Source: Bacillota bacterium (GTDB taxonomy: Bacteria; Bacillota; Clostridia; Peptostreptococcales; Anaerovoracaceae). Taken from it: 49,551 nt of DNA. The position numbers were made by a program, and so were the translations under genes. Location of the stretch: assembly GCA_017557505.1 (NCBI GenBank), contig JAFYYP010000021.1, positions 1 to 49,551 of the forward strand, written 5' to 3'. This document shows positions 29,829 to 37,708 of this stretch, in pieces; position 1 is the stretch's first letter, and every line of letters starts with the position of its first letter. The notes beneath the pieces were generated by a model. It saw only the letters and a program-made list of their open reading frames with translations. It had not been told where the DNA came from and did not search any database.

Positions 29829-31457
29829 ATGGACAGGATCTTCTACAACGGCGTCATCAAGACAGTCGACGACGCCTATCCCGTCGTGAGCGCGGTATGC
29901 GTGAAGAACGGCATCATCATGCACGTGGGCAGCGACGCGGAAATGCTTCGGTTTCAGAGCGATCAGACCGAACTGATCGATCTGAAAGGCCGGTTCATGA
30001 TGCCCGGCTTTATCGACTCCCACATGCACATGATCCTGACGCATTATCAGAACATGCAGCTGGATCTGGGCGGATGCAGGACGAAGAAAGAGGTGCTCAA
30101 ACTCCTTGCCGAAGAGGCGGACCGTCACCGCCGCGAAGGACGTGAAAACGAGTGGATCAAAGGCGTCAACTTCAACCAGGATTACTGGGCGGATGAAAAG
30201 CGCATTCCCACCCGCTTGGAACTGGATGCGGCAACAGGGGACGTTCCCTGTCTGATCCTGCGCTGCTGCGGCCATACGGCGTCCCATAACACCAAGGCGC
30301 TCGAGATCATGGGCGTCATGGACGAAAAAGAAGGAGAAACTTCCCTCAACATGCTGTTCCTCGACGATGGTACTCCCCAAGGCCAGTTGTTCGAAGGCGA
30401 CGCAGAGCTCTCGAGTCAGTACGTGGAGGTGCCGAGCGTAGAAGAGTACGTGCAGTGGATCCGGGACGAATCGGCGAACTGTGCGAAGCTCGGATTGGTA
30501 GGCATCCACTCCGACGACTTGAATATGGTAGCTCCGGGAAGAGACGTCCAGAACGTCATGGATGCGTATAAGATCGCCTCGGAAAGCGGACAGATGTCGG
30601 TCAAGGTCTACGAGCAGTGCCGCATCGAAGAGGCGGGCCTGCTGAAGGCATTTATTGAAAAATATCCCAGAGGCACCATGTTCGGCACCCGTTTTGTGAC
30701 GAACGCCATCAAGGAGATGGGCGATGGATCCCTCGGCGCGCATTCCGCGGTGCTGAGAGGGTCCTATGCCAACGATCCGAAGGCAAAGGGCGTACAGGTG
30801 CATACCGACGGGGAAATGAACGAACTTATCCAGATCGCTCACAGCGGCGGTTATCCCGTCGCTGTCCACTGCATCGGTGACGGGGCGGTGGAGCAGGTTC
30901 TGAACGCGATGGAACTGGCGCAGTACAACGACCCGAAGCCCGATATCCGCCACGGAATCGTTCACTGCCAGATCATGGGTACCGACCAGGTGCGCCGCAT
31001 GCAGAAGAACAACGTGCTCGCTTACGTCCAGCCTGTATTCTGCAGGGCGGACTCCGGCATCGTAGACGATTGCGTGGGGCCGGAGCTGGCGAAGCAGAGC
31101 TACGACTGGAGGCTGTTCGCAGATCTTGGCGTCCACCAGAGCGGCGGTTCCGACTGTCCGGTCGAACCCTGCGATCCCATCCCCAACATCTATTACGCCG
31201 TGACCCGCGACAACGGTAAGGGCGGCAGCTGGTATCCGGAGAATGCGGTCACGATGGAAGAAGCGATCCGGATGTTTACGATCGAAGGCGCCTACGCAGG
31301 ATATGCCGAAGCCACTAGAGGGTCGATCACGGTCGGCAAATACGCGGATTTCGTCGTTCTCAGCCAGGATCTGACGAAGATCGATCCCAAGGACATCCTG
31401 AACACGAAGATACTCATGACTGTGCTGGAAGGCGAGACCACCTACGACGGCCGCTGA
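29829..31457 (+). CDS. YtcJ-type amidohydrolase 1
   Basis: 542 residues, cytoplasmic (no signal peptide). It is a metal-dependent amidohydrolase of the YtcJ/amidohydrolase-3 type. DSHMHM (about residues 64-69) gives the first two metal His residues; CCGHTASHN, AVHCIGDGA and HGIVHCQ add others, and QSGGSDCPVEPCDP supplies the catalytic Asp. GRFMMPGFIDSH and the C-terminal GKYADFVVLSQD are typical framing segments of the beta-sandwich. AAAGGAGG precedes ATG. Substrates of this family are amides, carbamates and N-acyl compounds; the exact one is unknown. It resembles amidohydrolase 2 downstream. A promoter follows, so it may be transcribed apart from the permease. Confidence 0.85.
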   Translation: MDRIFYNGVIKTVDDAYPVVSAVCVKNGIIMHVGSDAEMLRFQSDQTELIDLKGRFMMPGFIDSHMHMILTHYQNMQLDLGGCRTKKEVLKLLAEEADRHRREGRENEWIKGVNFNQDYWADEKRIPTRLELDAATGDVPCLILRCCGHTASHNTKALEIMGVMDEKEGETSLNMLFLDDGTPQGQLFEGDAELSSQYVEVPSVEEYVQWIRDESANCAKLGLVGIHSDDLNMVAPGRDVQNVMDAYKIASESGQMSVKVYEQCRIEEAGLLKAFIEKYPRGTMFGTRFVTNAIKEMGDGSLGAHSAVLRGSYANDPKAKGVQVHTDGEMNELIQIAHSGGYPVAVHCIGDGAVEQVLNAMELAQYNDPKPDIRHGIVHCQIMGTDQVRRMQKNNVLAYVQPVFCRADSGIVDDCVGPELAKQSYDWRLFADLGVHQSGGSDCPVEPCDPIPNIYYAVTRDNGKGGSWYPENAVTMEEAIRMFTIEGAYAGYAEATRGSITVGKYADFVVLSQDLTKIDPKDILNTKILMTVLEGETTYDGR

Positions 31458-31472
31458 GATCAACGAACACAG

Positions 31473-31501
31473 TTGAAAAATGCGCATTAGTGTGCTAAAG
31501 T
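31473..31501 (+). promoter_or_regulatory. Promoter before the permease
   Basis: TTGAAA (31473-31478) and TAAAGT (31496-31501) are spaced by 17 bases, with TGC just before the -10 box (extended -10). It would start a roughly 45-base leader before the permease gene. Confidence 0.75.
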
Positions 31502-31551
31502 GTGATTGTAATATTATTCCTTTTCGTTCTTATTAAGAGAAAGGCTATATT

Positions 31552-32940
31552 ATGGAAGAAGAAAACAAAAACCTCAAACTTCATGAGGCGGAACTTGCTT
31601 CCGAAGAAACAGAGCTGCGGCGTGAGATCGGTTTGTTCGGCGGTGCTTCCATCCTGGCAGGCATCATCATCGGCGGCGGTATCTTCTACTTAGGCTCTTA
31701 CGTCATGATGCGTACCGGCTACAGCCTCGGCATGTGCATGCTCGCCTGGATCCTGGGCGGCGTCGTCTCCATGCTCGGCGGCCTGTGCTACGCTGAGCTG
31801 GGTGCCATGATCCCCAAAGCAGGCGGATCGATGTATTATCTGAACGAAGCATATCACCCCAGTGTGGGCTTCAGTTCTTCCTTTATGGGCTGGCTGATCG
31901 GATCTCCCGGTTCTATCGCGGCCGGCGCTCTGGCGCTTGCCTCCATGTTCGCCATCGGCGGCATCCCGGGTAAGATCTTCGCTACGGTCGTGTGCATTGC
32001 ATTTACGCTCTTCAACCTGCTGGGCGTAAAGCAGGGCTCCATCCTGACGAACATCACCGTTATCGGTAAGGTCATCCCCATCCTGATCATCCTGTTTGCC
32101 GCGTTGATCAAAGGCAATTCCGGAAACACGCTTTCGATGACCTCCGCATACCCGGAAGGGACCTCGGGCAATTTCTTCGGCATGGTCGCATTTGCCACTG
32201 TTGCCACCCTGTGGGCGTATGAAGGCTGGACGAACCTGAACACCGTGGCAGAGGAAGTCAAGAACCCGAAGAAAAACCTCCCCTTGTCCATTATCGTCGC
32301 CATCGGCGCGATCACGGTCCTGTACTGTCTGTTCAACTACGCGATCTGGAAGGTCATCCCCCTCAGTGAGATGCACGAACTCATCGAGAACGGCACGTAC
32401 TTCCTGGGTACCGAAGCCGCGAAGAAGATCTTCGGCGCTGCCGGCGCGACGCTGGTCGCCGTCGGCATGGCGATCTCACAGCTGGGCTCCATCAATTCCA
32501 TGACCCTGGCATTCCCGAGACTGCCTTACGCTATGGCGAAGGAAGGCCACTTCTTCAAGGGTCTCGGCCACATCAATAAGAACCAGGTCCCCGACTACGC
32601 CATGTGGTGCCAGCTGGTCATCATCCTGCTGCTCATCTGGGTCCGCGGACTGGATCAGCTCACGACTCTGGTCGTCTTTGCACAGCAGATCGCGAATGTG
32701 CTCATCATCGCAGCCGTTCTGATCCTGCGCAAGAAGATGCCGGATATGCCGCGTCCGTATAAGGTATGGGGCGGCGCAATAACCGTCATCCTGGCCATCA
32801 TCGTCAACCTAGCCCTGATGATCAACACGTTTAAGGAAGACCCCGTCACCGCTCTGATCGGTCTCGGCGTCTGGGCGCTCGCCTTCGTCGTCTACTTCAT
32901 CTTCGACGCGAAAAACAAGGCGGAAGCCAAGTCCAAGTAA
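31552..32940 (+). CDS. APC-superfamily amino-acid permease
   Basis: 462 residues, about 12 membrane segments. The first segment, GGASILAGIIIGGGIFYLG, carries the glycine-rich substrate loop of APC transporters. KAGGSMYYLNEAYHP and WAYEGWTNLNTVAEEVKNP in the middle are typical of LAT-like (L-amino-acid) permeases. A 25-residue acidic cytoplasmic head precedes the first segment. AAAGG precedes ATG 31552. It lies between amidohydrolases, which suggests uptake of their substrate, an amino acid or its conjugate. A strong terminator follows, though read-through to the next genes is possible. Confidence 0.9.
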   Translation: MEEENKNLKLHEAELASEETELRREIGLFGGASILAGIIIGGGIFYLGSYVMMRTGYSLGMCMLAWILGGVVSMLGGLCYAELGAMIPKAGGSMYYLNEAYHPSVGFSSSFMGWLIGSPGSIAAGALALASMFAIGGIPGKIFATVVCIAFTLFNLLGVKQGSILTNITVIGKVIPILIILFAALIKGNSGNTLSMTSAYPEGTSGNFFGMVAFATVATLWAYEGWTNLNTVAEEVKNPKKNLPLSIIVAIGAITVLYCLFNYAIWKVIPLSEMHELIENGTYFLGTEAAKKIFGAAGATLVAVGMAISQLGSINSMTLAFPRLPYAMAKEGHFFKGLGHINKNQVPDYAMWCQLVIILLLIWVRGLDQLTTLVVFAQQIANVLIIAAVLILRKKMPDMPRPYKVWGGAITVILAIIVNLALMINTFKEDPVTALIGLGVWALAFVVYFIFDAKNKAEAKSK

Positions 32941-32971
32941 GCGATAGGCTTACAACAGAAAAGGCTATAGA

Positions 32972-33006
32972 ATGCCCGGTCCGGTTCATCCGGGCCGGGC
33001 ATTTTT
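32972..33006 (+). terminator. Terminator after the permease
   Basis: A 13-bp stem (32972-32984 with 32990-33002, one G-T pair) with loop TTCAT and a T5 tail. Confidence 0.92.
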
Positions 33007-33030
33007 ACACATGCTAGACAGGAGGATTTT

Positions 33031-34671
33031 ATGAAGAAGATCGCTCTTATTAACGGCAAAGTTTACGTGGAGCGTGGCGATTTCCGCCAGGCACTGTACG
33101 CGGAAGACGGCGTCATCAAATTGGTCGGGTCAAACGAAGAGATCCTGGCAGCAGCAGAAACGGACTGCGAGACGATCGACGCGAAAGGCAAGACCGTCAT
33201 CCCGGGATTGAACGACGCCCATCTTCATTTTCTGTTCGTCGGCATCGGTCTTTCCCGCGTGAATACCATGGGCTGTAAGTCGCTCGACGAACTGGTGGAA
33301 CGCTGCAGGGCTTTCATGGCTGCGCATCCCGAGGAATGCAGACACGGCATGTTCTCCATGGGCTACAACGAAGACCTGTTCACCGAAGGCGAGAAAAGGG
33401 CGCCGAACCGCTACGATCTCGACAGGATCTCCACGGAGGTCCCCGTCATCCTGGCCAGGGCCTGCGGGCATATCGCGGTCACGAATTCCAAGGCGCTGGA
33501 GATGCTGGATATCAAGCCCGGTCCGCTGCCCGGCGGAGGGTATCCTGTATTCGACGAGAACGGCGAACCCACCGGAGTTTTCAACGAAGCTGCATATTAT
33601 CCACAGCGGCTGCTGCCGGAATACAGCGTGGAAGACTATGAAAGGCTGTTCATGCTGGGCAACCGTCACGCGATCGAATGCGGCGTGACGAGCGTGCAGT
33701 CCAACGATCTCAATAAGATCGTCGGCAACCGCGAAGATCTGAAGACGGCTATCGACAACGTCTATAAGGATGGCCGCGCCGACATCCGCTATCATCACCA
33801 GATCTGCTTCTACAGCCCTGAAGAGTTCGAGAAGGCGTGCGCGAGCGGCGAGTATTTCAAGATCGGCGATATCGGCAACCCCAAGATGACCAACGGACCG
33901 CTGAAGCTTTTCTCGGACGGCTCCCTCGGCGGACGCACGGCGACCATACGCGAAGGCTACCGCGATGACCCCGGCAATTACGGCGTGTCCAACATCGATC
34001 AAAAAGATCTGATGGAATTCTGCCGCGTCGCGGATAAGTACGGCGTACAGGTCTGCACTCACGTGATCGGCGACAAGGCGATCGAAGATACCATGAAAGC
34101 GTACGAGAGCGTGCTGCATTACGGCGAAGCAGAAGTGAATCCCTGCAGGCACATCCTGATGCACTGTCAGATCACTGACGCGGAGATGATGCGGAAAATC
34201 GCGGAAGACGATCTCATCCCATGCTATCAGCCCATCTTCCTGGATTACGATATGCACATCGTCGAGAGCCGCTGCGGCAAGGATCTGTGCTCTACGTCCT
34301 ATGCGTTCGGCACTGCGGATAGACTTGGCATCCATCAGAGCTTCGGCACGGATTCCCCTGTAGAGGATCTCGATCCGTTCCCCGGGATCTACTGCGCTGT
34401 CACTAGAAAAGATAAGAACGGTTGGCCGGAAGGTGGCTGGAATCCGCAGGAATGCATCGACGTGTACACAGCGGTCGACGCCTACACGGCCGGATCCGCC
34501 TATCAGGAATTCGCAGAGAACTATAAAGGACGCATCAAGCCCGGTTTTCTGTGCGATCTGGCGGTGCTGGATAAGGATATCTTCACCTGCGATCCCATGG
34601 AGATCAAGAATATCCGCTGCGATATGACCATCATCGACGGAGAGGTAGTTTACGAACGGGAGGATCGTTAG
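33031..34671 (+). CDS. YtcJ-type amidohydrolase 2
   Basis: 546 residues, paralogue of amidohydrolase 1. Metal motif DAHLHF (about residues 63-68), then ARACGHIAVTNSKALEM, SDGSLGGRTA, THVIGDKAIEDT and FGTDSPVEDLDPFPG with the catalytic Asp. No signal peptide. ACAGGAGG precedes ATG 33031. It is followed closely by amidohydrolase 3 (3-base gap) and the serine dehydratase-like gene (12-base gap), so the three form one operon. The likely role is cleavage of an N-acyl or amide bond in a small molecule. Confidence 0.85.
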   Translation: MKKIALINGKVYVERGDFRQALYAEDGVIKLVGSNEEILAAAETDCETIDAKGKTVIPGLNDAHLHFLFVGIGLSRVNTMGCKSLDELVERCRAFMAAHPEECRHGMFSMGYNEDLFTEGEKRAPNRYDLDRISTEVPVILARACGHIAVTNSKALEMLDIKPGPLPGGGYPVFDENGEPTGVFNEAAYYPQRLLPEYSVEDYERLFMLGNRHAIECGVTSVQSNDLNKIVGNREDLKTAIDNVYKDGRADIRYHHQICFYSPEEFEKACASGEYFKIGDIGNPKMTNGPLKLFSDGSLGGRTATIREGYRDDPGNYGVSNIDQKDLMEFCRVADKYGVQVCTHVIGDKAIEDTMKAYESVLHYGEAEVNPCRHILMHCQITDAEMMRKIAEDDLIPCYQPIFLDYDMHIVESRCGKDLCSTSYAFGTADRLGIHQSFGTDSPVEDLDPFPGIYCAVTRKDKNGWPEGGWNPQECIDVYTAVDAYTAGSAYQEFAENYKGRIKPGFLCDLAVLDKDIFTCDPMEIKNIRCDMTIIDGEVVYEREDR

Positions 34672-34674
34672 ACA

Positions 34675-35922
34675 ATGATCATCATCAAAGGAAGAGTCAT
34701 AGACGGCAACGGCGGAGCGCCGATCGAAAAAGGCGCCGTCGTCCTGGAAGACAATAAGATCAAGCTGGTATGCCGTGAAGCGGACTTGCCGGACTATCCG
34801 GACAGTCCGGATATCCAGGTGTTCGAAGTGGAAGACGGAAGCATCCTGCCCGGTCTCATCGACGCTCACGTCCACATGGGCTGGGGCTCCGCGAAGGCGA
34901 TCGACTGGATCGGCTCCACGCCCCAGATGCAGACATGTCTGGCGCTGCGCGACATGTCCCAACTGCGTGATTCCGGCTACACGGCATTCCGCGACCTCGG
35001 GAGCGACGTGGTCCTGATGCGTCCCGCGGCGGAAGCCGGTCTCATTTCGGTGCCCAGGATCTTTGCGGCGGGCCGCATACTGACGCAGATCGGAGGCCAC
35101 GGCGATCCGTATCACAAGATCACGGTCGAGGCGTCCAAGGCCATCTACAACGTGGCGTACATCGTGAACGGCGTGGATGAAGTGCGCGAAGCCTGCCGCC
35201 GCAACGCCCGCAACGGAGCGGATCTCATTAAGATCATGACGACGGGCGGCGTATTCTCCAACGGAGACAAAGCAGGGGAGATTTCCCACTTCAGCCGCGA
35301 CGAGATTCGTGCCGCTGTGGAAGAGGCAGAGAACATGGGTTCCTATGTCTCCAGCCACGCGCAGGCGAACCGCGGCATCCGTACGGCCCTGGAATGCGGT
35401 GTAAAGTCCATCGAACACGGTTTCTATCTGGACGATTACTGCATCGACATCATGGTAAAGAACGATTGCTGGTACGTGCCGACGCTTTCCATCATGCATA
35501 CTTCGAAGTTGTATTTCGAGAACCGGGAAGGCGTCCTGCCATATCTGAAGGAGAAAACACTGCGTTCGTACGAAGCGCATTACCAAGCTGTGGAAAAGGC
35601 CCGCAAAGCCGGCGTGAAGATCGGAATGGGCTGTGATTTCCTGGGCGACGCAGAATTTGGCTGCAGTTACGACAGAGCGACGATGGAATTCGAGCGCATG
35701 GCTGCTGCCGGGTTCACGCCGCTGGAGATCATCCGCATGGCGACGAAGATCAATTCGGAACTCCTGCTGATGGCGGACAGACTCGGCACGCTGGAAGAGG
35801 GCAAATTCGCGGACGTGATCCTGGTCAAAGGCGATATGTCCGCGTCGATCGACCCAATCACCGATGCAGGCAATGTGAAACTCGTCGTACAGGATGGAAA
35901 GATCGTAAAAAATATTATGTAA
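34675..35922 (+). CDS. Amidohydrolase 3 (Xaa-Pro dipeptidase/imidazolonepropionase-like)
   Basis: 415 residues of a different amidohydrolase branch. DAHVHMG (about residues 63-69) gives the first metal pair. NGADLIKIMTTGGV holds the Lys that is carboxylated in binuclear members such as prolidase-type dipeptidases. SSHAQ and SIEHGFYL supply the later His residues, and MGCDFLGDAEFG may hold the catalytic Asp. A dipeptide or N-acyl amino acid is a likely substrate class. It sits 12 bases before a serine dehydratase-like gene, so release of a hydroxy-amino acid is a sensible guess but unproven. Confidence 0.83.
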   Translation: MIIIKGRVIDGNGGAPIEKGAVVLEDNKIKLVCREADLPDYPDSPDIQVFEVEDGSILPGLIDAHVHMGWGSAKAIDWIGSTPQMQTCLALRDMSQLRDSGYTAFRDLGSDVVLMRPAAEAGLISVPRIFAAGRILTQIGGHGDPYHKITVEASKAIYNVAYIVNGVDEVREACRRNARNGADLIKIMTTGGVFSNGDKAGEISHFSRDEIRAAVEEAENMGSYVSSHAQANRGIRTALECGVKSIEHGFYLDDYCIDIMVKNDCWYVPTLSIMHTSKLYFENREGVLPYLKEKTLRSYEAHYQAVEKARKAGVKIGMGCDFLGDAEFGCSYDRATMEFERMAAAGFTPLEIIRMATKINSELLLMADRLGTLEEGKFADVILVKGDMSASIDPITDAGNVKLVVQDGKIVKNIM

Positions 35923-35934
35923 AGGGAGTCAGAA

Positions 35935-37518
35935 ATGATCAGTTTATATCCTGAATTTTACAACGACACTTTCGGGCCCATCATGCAGCCCGGATCATCC
36001 TCGCATATGGCGGCCCCGTGCCGCATGGGATACCTCTGCAACTCCCTGCTGGGCGAGCCTCTGTCTCACATCCGTGTCGAACTGGATACGGAAGGGTCGT
36101 TCACAGGCACGTTCGGTCTGATGAACGAAGACCTGGGCATGCTGAACGGTGCTTACGGCTGCCTTCCGGACGAAAAGGATTTCTTCGATATCAAATCCAG
36201 GCTGAAGGCGGAAAACATCGGCTATGAGTTTGATTTCTGCGAAATGAAGGAGAGCTCCCACATCAACGCGGTGAAGTTCATCCTGACGGGGAAGAGCGGA
36301 AAGAAAGCGAGCGTCGTCGCGAATTCCACGGGCGGCGGCATGGTGGAAACGGTTTGGGTCAACGGATACCGCTTCGCGGGAAAGGGCGATACCTGGGTCC
36401 TCTTCGTATATGACCCGGAGAGCGCTGCAGATCACGAAAAAATCCTGACTGATGTCCTGGCGTTCGCGAAGCCTCTGGAAGACGGTATCGCGAACGCGCA
36501 GAGCGGAAACGGCTGCGCGCACTGGTTCAGACTGGAACAGGCTCCGGCAAAGGTATTGCTCTCCGGATTTTCGTCCTGCGCGGTGATGAAGCCCGTGCTT
36601 CCCGTCCCGACGACCTTTGCCAAAAAGCCGCAGCTCTTCGACACCATGATGGAGTGGCGGCATCTCGCAAAGGAACAGGGTAAGAGCCTTGTGGAGGTCG
36701 CGATCGATTACGAGATAGCTGCGAGCGGCTGGACGGCGGAGGAAGTCGTGGCGTACATGCGCGACAGAGTACAGCCTGCCATGTACAGGCGTTCCCACGC
36801 ATCGTACGAGGAAGAGGGCCTTGAATGGCAGCATTCGCCTTTTGATCAGCGCCACGAGGCTGACTGGATGAAGTCCGAGCCGGACAATATGGTGACCGGT
36901 CCGATCTTTAAATCCATCAAGTATATGGAGGCGAACTTCCCCAATTTCCGAGGTGTCCTCAACGTGCCCGGCCCAATGGGCGGCGGAGGCGGTCTGATCT
37001 ACGGGACGCTGAGCGCCCTGCAGGACGAATACGGATACACGGACAGCGATCTTCTGAATGCTCTGTTCATCGCGGCAGGCGTGGGAGCGCTCTGCTATAC
37101 CCGCTCTGCCCCGACAGGTGAGGTCACGGGCTGCACGGGCGAGATGGGCTGCTGTTCCGCCATGGCTGCGGCAGCTGTAGCGTATCTGCGCGGCGGGACC
37201 GACGAACAGATCGAAAACGCCGCGACGTTTGCCCTGATGGCAGCTATCGGATGGCCCTGCGATCCGATCCCCGGCGGTCACGGCATGGCTTGTCACGTAC
37301 GCGGGCTCTATATGGCGAGTATGTCCATCGTCTGCGCGCAGTACGCACTGAACGGTATGGATCCCGTTCTCCCGTTCCATGAGGAACTGGACGTGGCCGA
37401 CCGTATCGGCCGCAGCCTTTCCGGCGACCTGCTCTGCACCTCCCGCGGCGGCCACTGCTGGGCACCCAGCGCACAGCAATGCATGAAAGCGTTTCGTGAG
37501 TGGCATGAACAGCAGTAG
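35935..37518 (+). CDS. Divergent iron-sulfur L-serine dehydratase-like protein
   Basis: 527 residues with fused beta-like (N-terminal) and alpha-like (C-terminal) parts. The beta signature reads SSSHMAAPCRMG instead of the usual SSSHT-x-GP-x-R. In the alpha part TGEVTGCTGEMGCCSAMAAA and GWPCDPIPGG are clear. Cys400, Cys442 and Cys453 have spacings of 42 and 11, the same as the cluster ligands described for the Legionella enzyme (343, 385, 396). The C-terminus WHEQQ lacks the terminal Cys of that enzyme. The reaction would be dehydration and deamination of L-serine, or of a related hydroxy- or amino-acid, to a keto acid plus ammonia. It is the last gene of the amidohydrolase operon. Confidence 0.75.
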   Translation: MISLYPEFYNDTFGPIMQPGSSSHMAAPCRMGYLCNSLLGEPLSHIRVELDTEGSFTGTFGLMNEDLGMLNGAYGCLPDEKDFFDIKSRLKAENIGYEFDFCEMKESSHINAVKFILTGKSGKKASVVANSTGGGMVETVWVNGYRFAGKGDTWVLFVYDPESAADHEKILTDVLAFAKPLEDGIANAQSGNGCAHWFRLEQAPAKVLLSGFSSCAVMKPVLPVPTTFAKKPQLFDTMMEWRHLAKEQGKSLVEVAIDYEIAASGWTAEEVVAYMRDRVQPAMYRRSHASYEEEGLEWQHSPFDQRHEADWMKSEPDNMVTGPIFKSIKYMEANFPNFRGVLNVPGPMGGGGGLIYGTLSALQDEYGYTDSDLLNALFIAAGVGALCYTRSAPTGEVTGCTGEMGCCSAMAAAAVAYLRGGTDEQIENAATFALMAAIGWPCDPIPGGHGMACHVRGLYMASMSIVCAQYALNGMDPVLPFHEELDVADRIGRSLSGDLLCTSRGGHCWAPSAQQCMKAFREWHEQQ

Positions 37519-37618
37519 CAACTCAGGCTCCCTCGGCGCGTTTTGCCCTTCTTTGAAGAATCTCTTAGCAGCAAAACAAAAAGATATACCGATATACAAG
37601 TATTAAAAAAATAAACCG

Positions 37619-37648
37619 TTACACAATTCACAAAAAAAGGCATATACT
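37619..37648 (+). promoter_or_regulatory. Probable ppdK promoter
   Basis: TTACAC (37619-37624) and TATACT (37643-37648) are spaced by 18 bases; TTCACA/TATGCT is an alternative pairing. The stretch 37570-37710 is strongly AT-rich against its surroundings. It also holds a GATATAC direct repeat (37583-37589, 37591-37597). I saw no clear terminator for the preceding gene here. Confidence 0.6.
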
Positions 37649-37708
37649 ATGCTGTGGTCATTACGATAAATAAGGGTAAACCCGTTAATACGAAAGGAGT
37701 AACTGTTT

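Noticed and set aside
37519-37708. Riboswitch or small RNA in the AT-rich gap before ppdK
   Set aside because: I could find only short direct repeats and a small hairpin, with no known riboswitch core.
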